Made by a program: the position numbers and the translations under genes. A DNA stretch of 64,000 nucleotides, taken from positions 62,001-126,000 of the forward strand of contig CAYSEW010000002.1 of NCBI GenBank assembly GCA_964430245.1, in the 5' to 3' direction. Below the pieces are notes generated by a model. That model saw only the letters and a list, made by a program, of their open reading frames with translations, was not told the origin of the DNA and did not search any database. Position 1 is the stretch's first letter, and each line of letters begins with the position of its first letter. Positions 17,806-26,076 of this stretch are shown piece after piece. Origin of the DNA: CAYSEW01 sp964430245. GTDB taxonomy: Bacteria; Bacteroidota; Bacteroidia; Flavobacteriales_D; Parvicellaceae.

Positions 17806-18498
17806 TCAACTTATATATAATTTAGATTGATCACCCATATTAAAAATTAAATCTAATATACTTACTCCATGTTCAAAATCATTATATAACTGATTATATT
17901 CAGGATAATTTGAATAATTCAAGTATTTTACATTTATACCACTTTTATTGAATAATTGTTCATCTAAATATTGCTTTGCACTTGGACCAGATAAATATGT
18001 ATTTCCACTTAACTCTTTACATATGTTAATAAGACGCATATTACGATCATCATGTAAATTAAAATTATCTGAAAACAAGATTTCGGTTTTAATCTCCAAA
18101 AATTCATTTATAGCTTGAATAAAATACATATTTATATCTGTTAAAAATTGAAATTTACAATTCAAGTATAATTCTTGAACCCAATCCCATATTTCATTAA
18201 AACATTTTGCATTTTTATAATTTATTTCAAGAGCATTTAAATGAGATTTTACCCAGTTTTTGTCTGCAACTTTAGTGTCTTTAATTTTCTGATGATATCT
18301 ACCTTTCACCTCAACTGGAATAGTAAGCCATTTCAATCCATTAGGCGTTTTAATTAAGTTTCTATTTCTCCAATCTCTTTTAGTATATTGCATATCGTCA
18401 AAAACAACAAACACATCTGTTTTTAATATACTATCAAAATATCCTTTCCAAGGAATATAATTTGATTGGGTAATTAATATTTTTTTTTGTTTAGAAAT
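17806..18498 (-). CDS. WbqC family protein with apparent ATT start
   Basis: WbqC-like protein, a family found in O-antigen and sugar-modification loci; biochemical role not settled. VFVVFDDMQYTKRDWRNRN is the family core and TYLSGPSAKQYL lies near residue 155. The first usable standard codon is GTG at 18414, but reading upstream in frame gives KKILITQSNYIPWKGYFD, the conserved WbqC N-terminus. The frame stays open back to a TAG at 18505-18507 and contains no ATG, GTG or TTG before that GTG; ATT at 18496-18498 gives a 230-aa protein of normal length. So either a rare ATT start is used, the start codon has mutated, or there is a base error. Nine A residues follow close by, a possible indel site. 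Confidence 0.78.
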   Translation of the reverse strand: MSKQKKILITQSNYIPWKGYFDSILKTDVFVVFDDMQYTKRDWRNRNLIKTPNGLKWLTIPVEVKGRYHQKIKDTKVADKNWVKSHLNALEINYKNAKCFNEIWDWVQELYLNCKFQFLTDINMYFIQAINEFLEIKTEILFSDNFNLHDDRNMRLINICKELSGNTYLSGPSAKQYLDEQLFNKSGINVKYLNYSNYPEYNQLYNDFEHGVSILDLIFNMGDQSKLYIS

Positions 18499-18635
18499 GG
18501 TAAGCTAAAAAAAGTAAAACAATAATAAATATGATTCAATAATAACCATCTATTATTAAAAAAGAGAATATTTAATACTTAAAACATAGTAAATCTTCTA
18601 ATATTATTTATTAAATCATATTCAATACAATCCCC

Positions 18636-18643
18636 TATATTTG
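18636..18643 (+). promoter_or_regulatory. Putative -7 promoter box of DUF6702/M1 operon
   Basis: TATATTTG matches TAnnTTTG fully, 21 bases before the ATG at 18665, in the divergent gap between the WbqC gene and the DUF6702 gene. No well-placed -33 TTG was found. Confidence 0.42.
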
Positions 18644-18664
18644 AAATCATTAAAATATTGAGTT

Positions 18665-19162
18665 ATGCTTCATTATTTGATTTTTTTAATCAGTTTTTTT
18701 ATTACCCCTGGGACTAATATGCATGATCATTTTGTAAGCATTACAACGATCAACATCAATGATAATTCAAAAAAAATAGAGCTCACCATTCAATTAACTG
18801 CTCATGACATTGAACATTACTTCGAAAAAGAAAAGAATTTTCAACTTCACTTAGGTACAGCTAAAGAAAACCCTAAAGCAGATGTGCTACTCTCTGATTA
18901 CATTCAAAACCATCTTACTATTTCGTTAGATGATAAACCTGTTTTAATTAAATATCTTGGTAAAGAAACAAAGCTAGACGAAACACTATGGCTTTATTTC
19001 GAAGGTGATCTTCCAAATTCCTTGCCTTCAATAGAAATAAAAAATGATATTTTACTTCAATCATTTGAAAATCAACAAAATATTATACACATAGAAGGAC
19101 TTATCAAAGAAAGTTTTACTTTTAATGGCCTTATTAGAGAACGAACATTTTACAAAAAATAA
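18665..19162 (+). CDS. DUF6702 family exported protein
   Basis: 165-aa protein with an N-terminal hydrophobic segment (LHYLIFLISFFITPG) and then HDHFVSITTININDNSKKIELTIQLTAHDIE, the pattern of the DUF6702 family of Bacteroidota. Members are typically encoded next to an M1 peptidase, as here. Function is unknown; the signal-like N-terminus suggests periplasm or outer membrane. Its stop is one base before the ATG of the M1 peptidase, so the two form a translational unit. Confidence 0.75.
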   Translation: MLHYLIFLISFFITPGTNMHDHFVSITTININDNSKKIELTIQLTAHDIEHYFEKEKNFQLHLGTAKENPKADVLLSDYIQNHLTISLDDKPVLIKYLGKETKLDETLWLYFEGDLPNSLPSIEIKNDILLQSFENQQNIIHIEGLIKESFTFNGLIRERTFYKK

Positions 19163-19163
19163 A

Positions 19164-21461
19164 ATGAAAAGAATTTTAATAGTACTACTAACACTTTCAA
19201 CAACTCATTTTTACAGTCAGAATACAAACACCAATAAATTCAGACAGCTGAAAGATGAATTGGCCACTCCCAATGTATACAGAAATGCTTCTGGTGGTCC
19301 TGGTCATGAATATTACCAGAACAATGCTCATTACATCATGGACATTACTTTAAATGATCAGGAGCAAAAAATTTCTGGAAAAGAGACGATCACTTATGTA
19401 AACAACAGCCCGGATAAGCTGGAATATCTATGGTTACAGCTAGATCAAAATATAAGAGCAAAAAATTCCGATACCTACAAAGTTGCAAACGGAAGCATAG
19501 AACACATGGATAGCAGAAGCTTAAACAATTTGCATCCCACTTTCGAAGGAGGATTTAACATAACCAATGTTACAGATCAAAACAACAATAAAATAAGCTA
19601 TACCATTCATCAGACCATGATGAGGATCAATCTTGAAAAACCAATAGCGCCAGGAGGATCTTATACCTTAAAAATAGATTGGTGGTACAACATCAACGAC
19701 CGTATGAAGATCGGAGGAAGAGCTGGTTATGAATATTTTGAAAAGGACGATAACTACTTATACACTATTGCTCAGTTCTTTCCTAGAATGTGTGTTTACA
19801 ATGATGTAGAGGGCTGGCAAAACAAACAATTTTTAGGTGCTGGTGAATTTACCTTACCATTTGGCGATTACCAAGTAAATATTACAGTTCCTGGAGACCA
19901 TGTAGTTTCTGCAACAGGTGTGCTTACCAATGCTAAAGAAGTACTCTCTGAAAAGCAGCTAGAAAGAATGGAACAGGCCAGAAATGCTACCAAAGAGCCT
20001 GTATTTATTGTTAATGAAAAGGAAGCCATTAAAAATGAAAAGTCCAGAATTAAATCGATGAAAACATGGAAATTCACTGCAAAGAATGTACGTGATTTTG
20101 GATGGGCATCTTCTAGGAAGTTCATTTGGGATGCCATGATCGTTAAACAAAAAAGCAAAGATGTACTGGCCATGTCTTTTTATCCAAAGGAAGGAAACCC
20201 ATTATGGGAGCAATACAGCACCAAGGCAGTTGCCCATACCGTAAGATGTTACTCTAAATATACATTCGATTATCCCTATCCTGTTGCCATTTCTATCCAT
20301 TCTAAATGGATTGGCATGGAATATCCTATGATCTGCTTTAATGGAGGAAGACCAGACGAAGATGGTACTTATTCTGCAAGAACCAAATACGGTATGATCA
20401 GTGTGATCATTCATGAAGTAGGACATAACTATTTTCCCATGATCGTTAATTCCGATGAACGACAATGGACCTGGATGGATGAGGGATTGAATACTTTTTT
20501 ACAATATCTTACAGAGCAGGAATGGGAAAAGGATTATCCTAGTAGAAGAGGTTCTGCCTATAAAATTGTAGATTACATGAAAGGTGATAAATCCAACATC
20601 TCTCCTATTATGACCAATAGCGAATCCCTTCATCAGTTTGGCAATAATGCATATGGAAAACCAGCTACTGCATTAAACATCCTTAGAGAAACAGTAATGG
20701 GAAGAGAGCTTTTTGACTTTGCATTTAAAACCTATTCCAACAGATGGATGTTCAAGCATCCAACACCAGATGATTTTTTCAGGACCATGGAAGATGCAAG
20801 TGCTGTAGATCTGGACTGGTTCTGGAGAGGTTGGTTCTTTACCAATGACCATGTAGATATTTCTTTAGACAAGGTGGTTCCTTACAGGATCGACAGCAAA
20901 GATCCAAAGATCAACAAAGAAGAAGCCCGAGAAAAAGAGGAAGTATTAAAAGCAAAAGATATTGGTAATCAACGAAATGAAAATATGGAGACCTATATGG
21001 ACGAAGATGAGGGTCTTGTTGATTTCTACAATACTTACGACCCATATGAAGTCACCAAAAAAGACCTGGAACGTTACAAAAGGTTCATGAGCTCTTTGAA
21101 TGAAGAAGAGAAAAAACTGATCGAAGCCAATGAATTTTATTACGAGCTTTCTTTCAGTAATATAGGAGGATTGGTCATGCCTTTAATTTTAGAATTCAAC
21201 TTTACAGATGGCAACTCCGAAATGGTTAAAATTCCAGCGGAAATCTGGAAAAAGAACAATGAGAACATTACCAAAGTTTTTGGCTTCGAAAAAGAAGTTG
21301 AAAGTATAGTATTAGATCCTTTTCTAGAAACTGCAGATACAGATATCAACAACAACAGCTGGCCTGCGATCTACCATCCTTCTAGATTTGAAATATTTAA
21401 ATACAAGAACAGAAGAGATAGAGGTGACCAGAACCCAATGAAAGAAAGCAAGAAAAAATGA
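19164..21461 (+). CDS. M1 family metallopeptidase, secreted
   Basis: 765-aa zinc peptidase. The signal peptide KRILIVLLTLSTTHFYSQ supports ATG 19164 rather than the upstream in-frame start at 19125, which lies inside the previous gene. Zinc site: HEVGHNYFP near residue 415 with the third ligand Glu in WMDEGLN, giving the HExxH-x18-E spacing of M1 enzymes. The usual GxMEN exopeptidase motif reads GMEYP, a variant seen in this Bacteroidota subgroup, so strict aminopeptidase activity is uncertain. The C-terminal 150 residues are charged and outside the catalytic core. It follows the DUF6702 gene and precedes the phosphoesterase by 7 bases. Confidence 0.88.
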   Translation: MKRILIVLLTLSTTHFYSQNTNTNKFRQLKDELATPNVYRNASGGPGHEYYQNNAHYIMDITLNDQEQKISGKETITYVNNSPDKLEYLWLQLDQNIRAKNSDTYKVANGSIEHMDSRSLNNLHPTFEGGFNITNVTDQNNNKISYTIHQTMMRINLEKPIAPGGSYTLKIDWWYNINDRMKIGGRAGYEYFEKDDNYLYTIAQFFPRMCVYNDVEGWQNKQFLGAGEFTLPFGDYQVNITVPGDHVVSATGVLTNAKEVLSEKQLERMEQARNATKEPVFIVNEKEAIKNEKSRIKSMKTWKFTAKNVRDFGWASSRKFIWDAMIVKQKSKDVLAMSFYPKEGNPLWEQYSTKAVAHTVRCYSKYTFDYPYPVAISIHSKWIGMEYPMICFNGGRPDEDGTYSARTKYGMISVIIHEVGHNYFPMIVNSDERQWTWMDEGLNTFLQYLTEQEWEKDYPSRRGSAYKIVDYMKGDKSNISPIMTNSESLHQFGNNAYGKPATALNILRETVMGRELFDFAFKTYSNRWMFKHPTPDDFFRTMEDASAVDLDWFWRGWFFTNDHVDISLDKVVPYRIDSKDPKINKEEAREKEEVLKAKDIGNQRNENMETYMDEDEGLVDFYNTYDPYEVTKKDLERYKRFMSSLNEEEKKLIEANEFYYELSFSNIGGLVMPLILEFNFTDGNSEMVKIPAEIWKKNNENITKVFGFEKEVESIVLDPFLETADTDINNNSWPAIYHPSRFEIFKYKNRRDRGDQNPMKESKKK

Positions 21462-21468
21462 TCCTAAA

Positions 21469-23046
21469 ATGACATCACTGAAGAAATTTATTTTTTTTCT
21501 ACTCCTTATTATATCTATTCCAGCTTGGGCAACTACTAGCCATTACACCTTAGCATATAGAGATGATCCTGCAACTACCATTACCATTGGCTGGAGTGGA
21601 GATGATGGTACGGTATATTATGGCACTTCAGATTTTGGTATTAATTATACTTCTTATCCTTTCAATCATGCTTCGGATAGAATGGCAACACATAAAGGTC
21701 AGAATAGAAAATTCGCCAGGCTTACTGCATTATCTCCAAATACAGTCTATTATTTTGTCATATACGATAACAACAACAATACCAGCCAGCGATTTAAATT
21801 TCAAACACTTTCGGATAATCCGAATGACCCTGTTTCTTTTGTTTCTGGTGGTGATACTAGAGATGGCTTCTCACTTTTAGGAGTATATATAGAAGATTGT
21901 CCATCCGGAGATTGCAGGCAAAGACGTAAAGACGGCAATCAAATAGTAAGCAAAATAAGGCCCGATTTTGTAGCTTTTAACGGAGATTTTATTCAAAATC
22001 AGATCACATCAGATGTAACTCAGGAATGGAATAACTGGCTGGACGACTGGCAGCTGAGTATTTCTGCCGATGGAAAGATCTACCCTATAGTACTTACCCA
22101 AGGAAATCACGAAGACAATTCGGACATGTACAATATTTTTGACATTCCACAAGACGAATACTATGCACTAGATATCCACAGTGGTTTATTCCGTTTTTAT
22201 TCCCTTAATTCGGAGATAGGAGCTTGTGATGCTACTCAATTGGCCTGGTTTACCAACGACCTTCAAAACCATACAGGAAGTGCCAGCGCACCAGCCTGGA
22301 AGATCGTACAACACCACCACCCTACTTATGCCATGGCGCTATACGGACTCAATCAAGACCAGATGGATTGCTGGGTAGGTGAATTCGAAAGCTATGGTGT
22401 AGATCTTGTAATGGAGTCTCACTCTCATACTACCAAATGGTCTTGGCCTTGTGTAAAAAACAGCACCAATGATGGATATGATGTAGATACACTCGATGGA
22501 ATTGTTTACATTGGAGAAGGTCAATGGGGCGCTCCACATAGAGACCTGGACTATACAGGTGCTTCCCAAAAAGCATGGATCAGAGATCAGGATGTATTTG
22601 ATAATTTCTTTTTTATAAGGGCTTCTCAGGATACCATACAAATAGAAAATGTTAGCTTTGAGAATATCTCATCTATTTCCAATATTTATGACGATCAGCT
22701 GGGTTCATTTTTACCTAATGGCACTACTACCTGGAACCCTTCCAATGGAAATGTTATTTACATTACAAAAACCAATTCCAATGTTGCTGAACAACAAAAC
22801 AATGTAACAGACATCTTTCCTAATCCTTCTAAATCTATAGTTTATATAAACTTTAATAAAATACTGAATAACAATACTATAGAAGTTTATAATAGCTTAG
22901 GAAAGCTATGTATAAAAGAAGAATTAGACCAACAAAATAACTATGAATTAAATATGGAAAAATTATGCAGTGGTGTTAACTACATCATCATTAAAAATGA
23001 TAAAGGCCATGTAGAATCTCATAAGGTTATTAAAATAGATCCATAA
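21469..23046 (+). CDS. Secreted metallophosphoesterase with T9SS type A sorting domain
   Basis: 525 aa: signal peptide (FIFFLLLIISIPAWA), an N-terminal Fn3-like purple-acid-phosphatase domain (about 24-110), a calcineurin-like phosphoesterase domain and a C-terminal sorting domain. Metal ligands are seen in SGGDTRDG, NGDFIQN, TQGNHEDN, the HHHPTYA motif near 282 and ESHSHTTKW near 321. The end, from DIFPNPSKSIVYINF with ...GVNYIIIKN, is a type IX secretion type A domain, so it should be exported and anchored or released. Natural substrate (phosphomonoester or nucleotide) unknown. Confidence 0.85.
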   Translation: MTSLKKFIFFLLLIISIPAWATTSHYTLAYRDDPATTITIGWSGDDGTVYYGTSDFGINYTSYPFNHASDRMATHKGQNRKFARLTALSPNTVYYFVIYDNNNNTSQRFKFQTLSDNPNDPVSFVSGGDTRDGFSLLGVYIEDCPSGDCRQRRKDGNQIVSKIRPDFVAFNGDFIQNQITSDVTQEWNNWLDDWQLSISADGKIYPIVLTQGNHEDNSDMYNIFDIPQDEYYALDIHSGLFRFYSLNSEIGACDATQLAWFTNDLQNHTGSASAPAWKIVQHHHPTYAMALYGLNQDQMDCWVGEFESYGVDLVMESHSHTTKWSWPCVKNSTNDGYDVDTLDGIVYIGEGQWGAPHRDLDYTGASQKAWIRDQDVFDNFFFIRASQDTIQIENVSFENISSISNIYDDQLGSFLPNGTTTWNPSNGNVIYITKTNSNVAEQQNNVTDIFPNPSKSIVYINFNKILNNNTIEVYNSLGKLCIKEELDQQNNYELNMEKLCSGVNYIIIKNDKGHVESHKVIKIDP

Positions 23047-23055
23047 ACCAATACA

Positions 23056-23226
23056 ATGCATATTACCATTAAATACATCCTCCCTTTATGTTCTGTGCTT
23101 AGCTTATTCTTATCACTTTCACTATGGTATATGGACTTTAGAGAAGAAGCTAGTTATGTAGCTATATGGGTACCAACCCTATTGTGTGTAGCAAATTTTT
23201 TAAAAGCTAATACAAAAGAACACTAA
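23056..23226 (+). CDS. Small membrane protein (56 aa)
   Basis: ATG at 23056, stop at 23224-23226. The 56 residues form two hydrophobic segments (YILPLCSVLSLFLSLSLWY and YVAIWVPTLLCVANFL) joined by a short acidic turn DFREEA, a helical-hairpin design. It starts 9 bases after the phosphoesterase stop and overlaps the convergent lipoprotein gene by 4 bases. The regular membrane pattern and tight packing argue for a real gene. No function can be assigned. Confidence 0.5.
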   Translation: MHITIKYILPLCSVLSLFLSLSLWYMDFREEASYVAIWVPTLLCVANFLKANTKEH

Positions 23227-24104
23227 CGCTGATAAGTGCCATCGGGAAGCTGAGTAGGCAAATGATAGGTAGTATCCGTAAGCAATGCATACACTGCCGG
23301 GTCCATCGACTGCACCAAAGCAGGTGTATTGGCCTTCCACTCGTGGCCTATTTCATCTAACCTGCCAGGATAATTCTGTGCACCCAGCAAAGAAGTAAGT
23401 GCCCAATAGAAATATTCTGTTACCTGGCAATTGTATTCGCAAGTTCTGTCGTCATAGCTATACCATGCTCCTGCTGGATAAGCACTGGGAATATCTGTAA
23501 ATTGTCCTCCCCTTGCCAAATCCATGGCATTGGCGATCTCAGAGCCCTGCATTTCTCCAAAAACCGATGGATAAACTCTGGAATATCCGCTAAAGGTGAC
23601 CAAATGCAACACCTCTTCCAAGGTAGCATCGAAAGGAGAAGTAAGGTTCCAGCCCGGAAAAGTTTCTGTTCCATACAGGTCCTGTGTAACATATTCGTCT
23701 CCTTGTAAGCTATTAAAAAACCTTCTCTGCTCTGCAGAACGCTCCTTACTGAATAAGGTCATACACGCTTTATTATCGAGCATTTTATCCAGCACCAGCT
23801 GGTTATCTATTACACCATCCTCATCGTTATCTAAATACTGCGCCAGTACATTGGCACAATGCAACAATTCTGCATCAGTAACACCAGCAACCGCATATAC
23901 CTTTAAGCCAAAAACATCTACCTTTTTACAAAAGACATTGAAAGCCCTTTCGGGAGAATCGTTGTTATCTACAATGGTAAAAAAATCATTTCCAGCATTG
24001 CTGAATTCGCAAGTAGCAGGAGATTTAGGAGATTTTCTGCAAGAAAAAGAAAGTACAAGGATAATTCCAAACAATAAAACCGATCGCATAATTATTATTT
24101 TCAT
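23223..24104 (-). CDS. Uncharacterised lipoprotein with EF-hand-like loop
   Basis: Starts best at ATG 24104 (or 24089); the longer frame to 24173 runs into trxB. The N-terminus is a lipoprotein signal (LLFGIILVLSFSC, lipid Cys about residue 22). DNDEDGVIDNQL near residue 110 has the D-x-D-x-D-G-x-I spacing of an EF-hand or dockerin calcium loop. Further on, LEEVLHLVTFSGY holds an E-E-x-x-H element that might be metal-binding; no complete protease motif is seen. Four cysteines flank CEYNC. Family unknown. It follows trxB with a 31-base gap and its base composition is clearly more GC-rich than most of the window. Confidence 0.68.
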   Translation of the reverse strand: MKIIIMRSVLLFGIILVLSFSCRKSPKSPATCEFSNAGNDFFTIVDNNDSPERAFNVFCKKVDVFGLKVYAVAGVTDAELLHCANVLAQYLDNDEDGVIDNQLVLDKMLDNKACMTLFSKERSAEQRRFFNSLQGDEYVTQDLYGTETFPGWNLTSPFDATLEEVLHLVTFSGYSRVYPSVFGEMQGSEIANAMDLARGGQFTDIPSAYPAGAWYSYDDRTCEYNCQVTEYFYWALTSLLGAQNYPGRLDEIGHEWKANTPALVQSMDPAVYALLTDTTYHLPTQLPDGTYQR

Positions 24105-24135
24105 CCTAGAACGCATAGCTAAAGCTATTATTGCA

Positions 24136-25095
24136 TCAATGCAAGCCCTTGGTAGCAAGGTATCTTTCTGCATCGAGTGCTGCCATACAACCAGTACCTG
24201 CAGCTGTTACCGCTTGTCTGTAAACATGATCGGCTGCATCTCCAGAAACAAAAACACCCTCAATGTTGGTTTTAGATGTACCTGGCTCGTTTACGATATA
24301 ACCTGTTTCATCCATCTTTAACCAATCGGAAAATACCTGTGTATTAGGCGTATGCCCAATGGCTATAAAGGCACCTGTACATGGAATTTCATGTTTTTCC
24401 TGAGTTTGGTTGTTCACTACCCTTACTCCGTTTACTACATTTCCATCACCCAACACCTCATCGAGCTCTGTATTGTGAAGGATCTCAATATTATCGATAT
24501 TTCTTACTCGCTCTGCCATGATCTTGGATGCTCTAAATTCATCTCTTCTTACCAGCATGGTTACCTTGGTACAGATATTGGCCAGATAAGAAGCTTCTTC
24601 ACAAGCAGAATCTCCAGCACCTACAATAATGGTATCCTGTCCTTTGTAGAAAAAGCCATCGCAAACTGCACAAGCAGACACTCCACCACCATTGGATAAA
24701 TAATGCTGCTCCGACTCCAATCCTAAGTACCTAGCAGAAGCACCTGTAGAAATGATAATGGTATCTGAATGTATTTCTGTTTTATTATCTACCCATACTT
24801 TATGTACAGGCCCTGTAAAATCCACCTTAGTAATCATGCCCATTCTAACATCTGTTCCAAACCTCTTAGCCTGAGCTTCCAGATCTACCATCATTTGCGT
24901 TCCATCGACACCATTTTGATATCCAGGAAAATTATCTACTTCTGTGGTAGTAGTTAGCTGACCTCCAGGCTGCATTCCCTGATACAAAACTGGTTTCATG
25001 TTTGCTCTAGATGCATAAATAGCAGCTGTAAAACCAGCAGGACCTGAACCAATGATCAGGCATTTTACTTTTTCGATACTTTCAGACATATTCAA
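24136..25095 (-). CDS. trxB: Thioredoxin reductase
   Basis: FAD- and NADPH-dependent enzyme that reduces thioredoxin in the cytoplasm. FAD site GSGPAGFTAAIYASRA near residue 17, redox-active CAVCDG near 142, NADPH site VGAGDSACEEASYL near 160 and the C-terminal VFVSGDAADHVYRQAVTAAG complete the fold; 319 aa is standard. ATG at 25089 is an equally good start (the protein then begins MSES). A promoter and a perfect palindrome lie just upstream, suggesting regulation. Confidence 0.95.
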   Translation of the reverse strand: MNMSESIEKVKCLIIGSGPAGFTAAIYASRANMKPVLYQGMQPGGQLTTTTEVDNFPGYQNGVDGTQMMVDLEAQAKRFGTDVRMGMITKVDFTGPVHKVWVDNKTEIHSDTIIISTGASARYLGLESEQHYLSNGGGVSACAVCDGFFYKGQDTIIVGAGDSACEEASYLANICTKVTMLVRRDEFRASKIMAERVRNIDNIEILHNTELDEVLGDGNVVNGVRVVNNQTQEKHEIPCTGAFIAIGHTPNTQVFSDWLKMDETGYIVNEPGTSKTNIEGVFVSGDAADHVYRQAVTAAGTGCMAALDAERYLATKGLH

Positions 25096-25111
25096 TTCAA
25101 TTTTAGCGCAA

Positions 25112-25145
25112 CAAATATAACATTAATCATTATAGAGAAAGTCAA
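25112..25145 (-). promoter_or_regulatory. Putative trxB promoter
   Basis: On the minus strand, TTG (25145-25143) is followed after 23 bases by TATATTTG (25119-25112), a full -7 match. The -7 box ends 16 bases before the ATG at 25095, or 22 before the one at 25089. Spacing is at the long end for Bacteroidota promoters. Confidence 0.48.
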
Positions 25146-25157
25146 TAAGTTATTGAC
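25141..25157. promoter_or_regulatory. Perfect palindrome over -33 of trxB
   Basis: GTCAATAA-G-TTATTGAC, eight-base arms around one central base. It covers the last codons of the DUF4249 gene and contains the TTG taken as the -33 of trxB. It is not followed by a U-run on the minus strand, so an operator is likelier than a terminator. Confidence 0.4.
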
Positions 25158-26076
25158 AAATTAAGGTATCTAAATAGACGCCATATCCCGCCCAAATACC
25201 AATGCCATCCCCTTCTATATTACCAGGTAAATTACCAGGAGAAGCAAACGGACTACCCGTAGAAAAAGCCTGATCTTCCATTGAACGCACCCATAAATAG
25301 GTAGCATATGTAATAGAAGTAGCTTTAATGGCAACCGTATCACCCCTTTTAAAATAACCTTCTTCTGGTCCTTCATCATCTGGTCCTTCAAAATTACCGA
25401 TCTCCCCTCTTGCTACAGCAAACTCAAAGCTCAATCCATTAAAGAACTTGTCGTCTGTAGCACTTCCAAAAGGAGCAATGTAAATACTGTCTTTCTGCTG
25501 CCCTATTACATTATCGTAAGGTGGGTCGTAATTATAAGTATAGCTATTGATCCTCTTAGAAAACCACCTGTAACAATTACCCAGAGAATCTGGATCAGTA
25601 AATTTTGTCCATAAAAAACCCAGTGAGTCCAACGGATCGGATGCATCTGCCAGCTCAAACCACAAGCTATCTAATGGTACAGCATAAGGAATCTGTGTTT
25701 GTGCAGTTAGGGTTTTATTCCCATGCACTACCGTAAGTCTATAATTCTTTCCATCTACTCCATAGGTAGCTGGATCGAATGAAGTATAAACAGCTGCACT
25801 TCCAAAATTTATAACAGACAAGGTATGATTGGTTGTTCCGTCAAACATGGTTACCTGTGCATCGTTTACAAAAATATTGTTAAAAGTAGAGCTATCTATA
25901 GGGTCGAAATAACCCTGAGAATTGGTAATGAACACCACTGGAGGCTCTCCTGTCTCTATTTTACCTTCTACCACCAATGTCTGCTCCACCCATGGTAAGT
26001 CGAATTCTATCTCTTTCTGACAGCCTAAAAATGTAACCATAGAAATCAAAATAAATATGTAATTAAGTCCTCTCAT
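25150..26076 (-). CDS. DUF4249 family lipoprotein
   Basis: 308 aa with a lipoprotein signal (IFILISMVTFLGC, Cys near residue 19) followed by QKEIEFDLPWVEQTLVVEGKI, typical of DUF4249 proteins, which are outer-membrane-associated partners of TonB-dependent receptors in Bacteroidota. Fits the family length. Its ATG shares one base with the stop of the upstream receptor gene (TAATG), so the two are translationally coupled. The transported substrate is unknown. Confidence 0.85.
   Translation of the reverse strand: MRGLNYIFILISMVTFLGCQKEIEFDLPWVEQTLVVEGKIETGEPPVVFITNSQGYFDPIDSSTFNNIFVNDAQVTMFDGTTNHTLSVINFGSAAVYTSFDPATYGVDGKNYRLTVVHGNKTLTAQTQIPYAVPLDSLWFELADASDPLDSLGFLWTKFTDPDSLGNCYRWFSKRINSYTYNYDPPYDNVIGQQKDSIYIAPFGSATDDKFFNGLSFEFAVARGEIGNFEGPDDEGPEEGYFKRGDTVAIKATSITYATYLWVRSMEDQAFSTGSPFASPGNLPGNIEGDGIGIWAGYGVYLDTLICQ

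Noticed and set aside
19125..19163. Upstream start for the M1 peptidase
   Set aside because: It adds residues before a clear signal peptide and lies inside the DUF6702 gene.
20202..20465. Minus-strand frame inside the M1 peptidase gene
   Set aside because: Shadow of the zinc-site region of the peptidase; no start context or domain.
23596..24321. Long plus-strand frame (241 codons) opposite the lipoprotein and trxB
   Set aside because: It is antisense to two well-supported genes; its predicted protein is Ser/Cys/Thr-rich with no domain. It reflects the GC-richer composition there.
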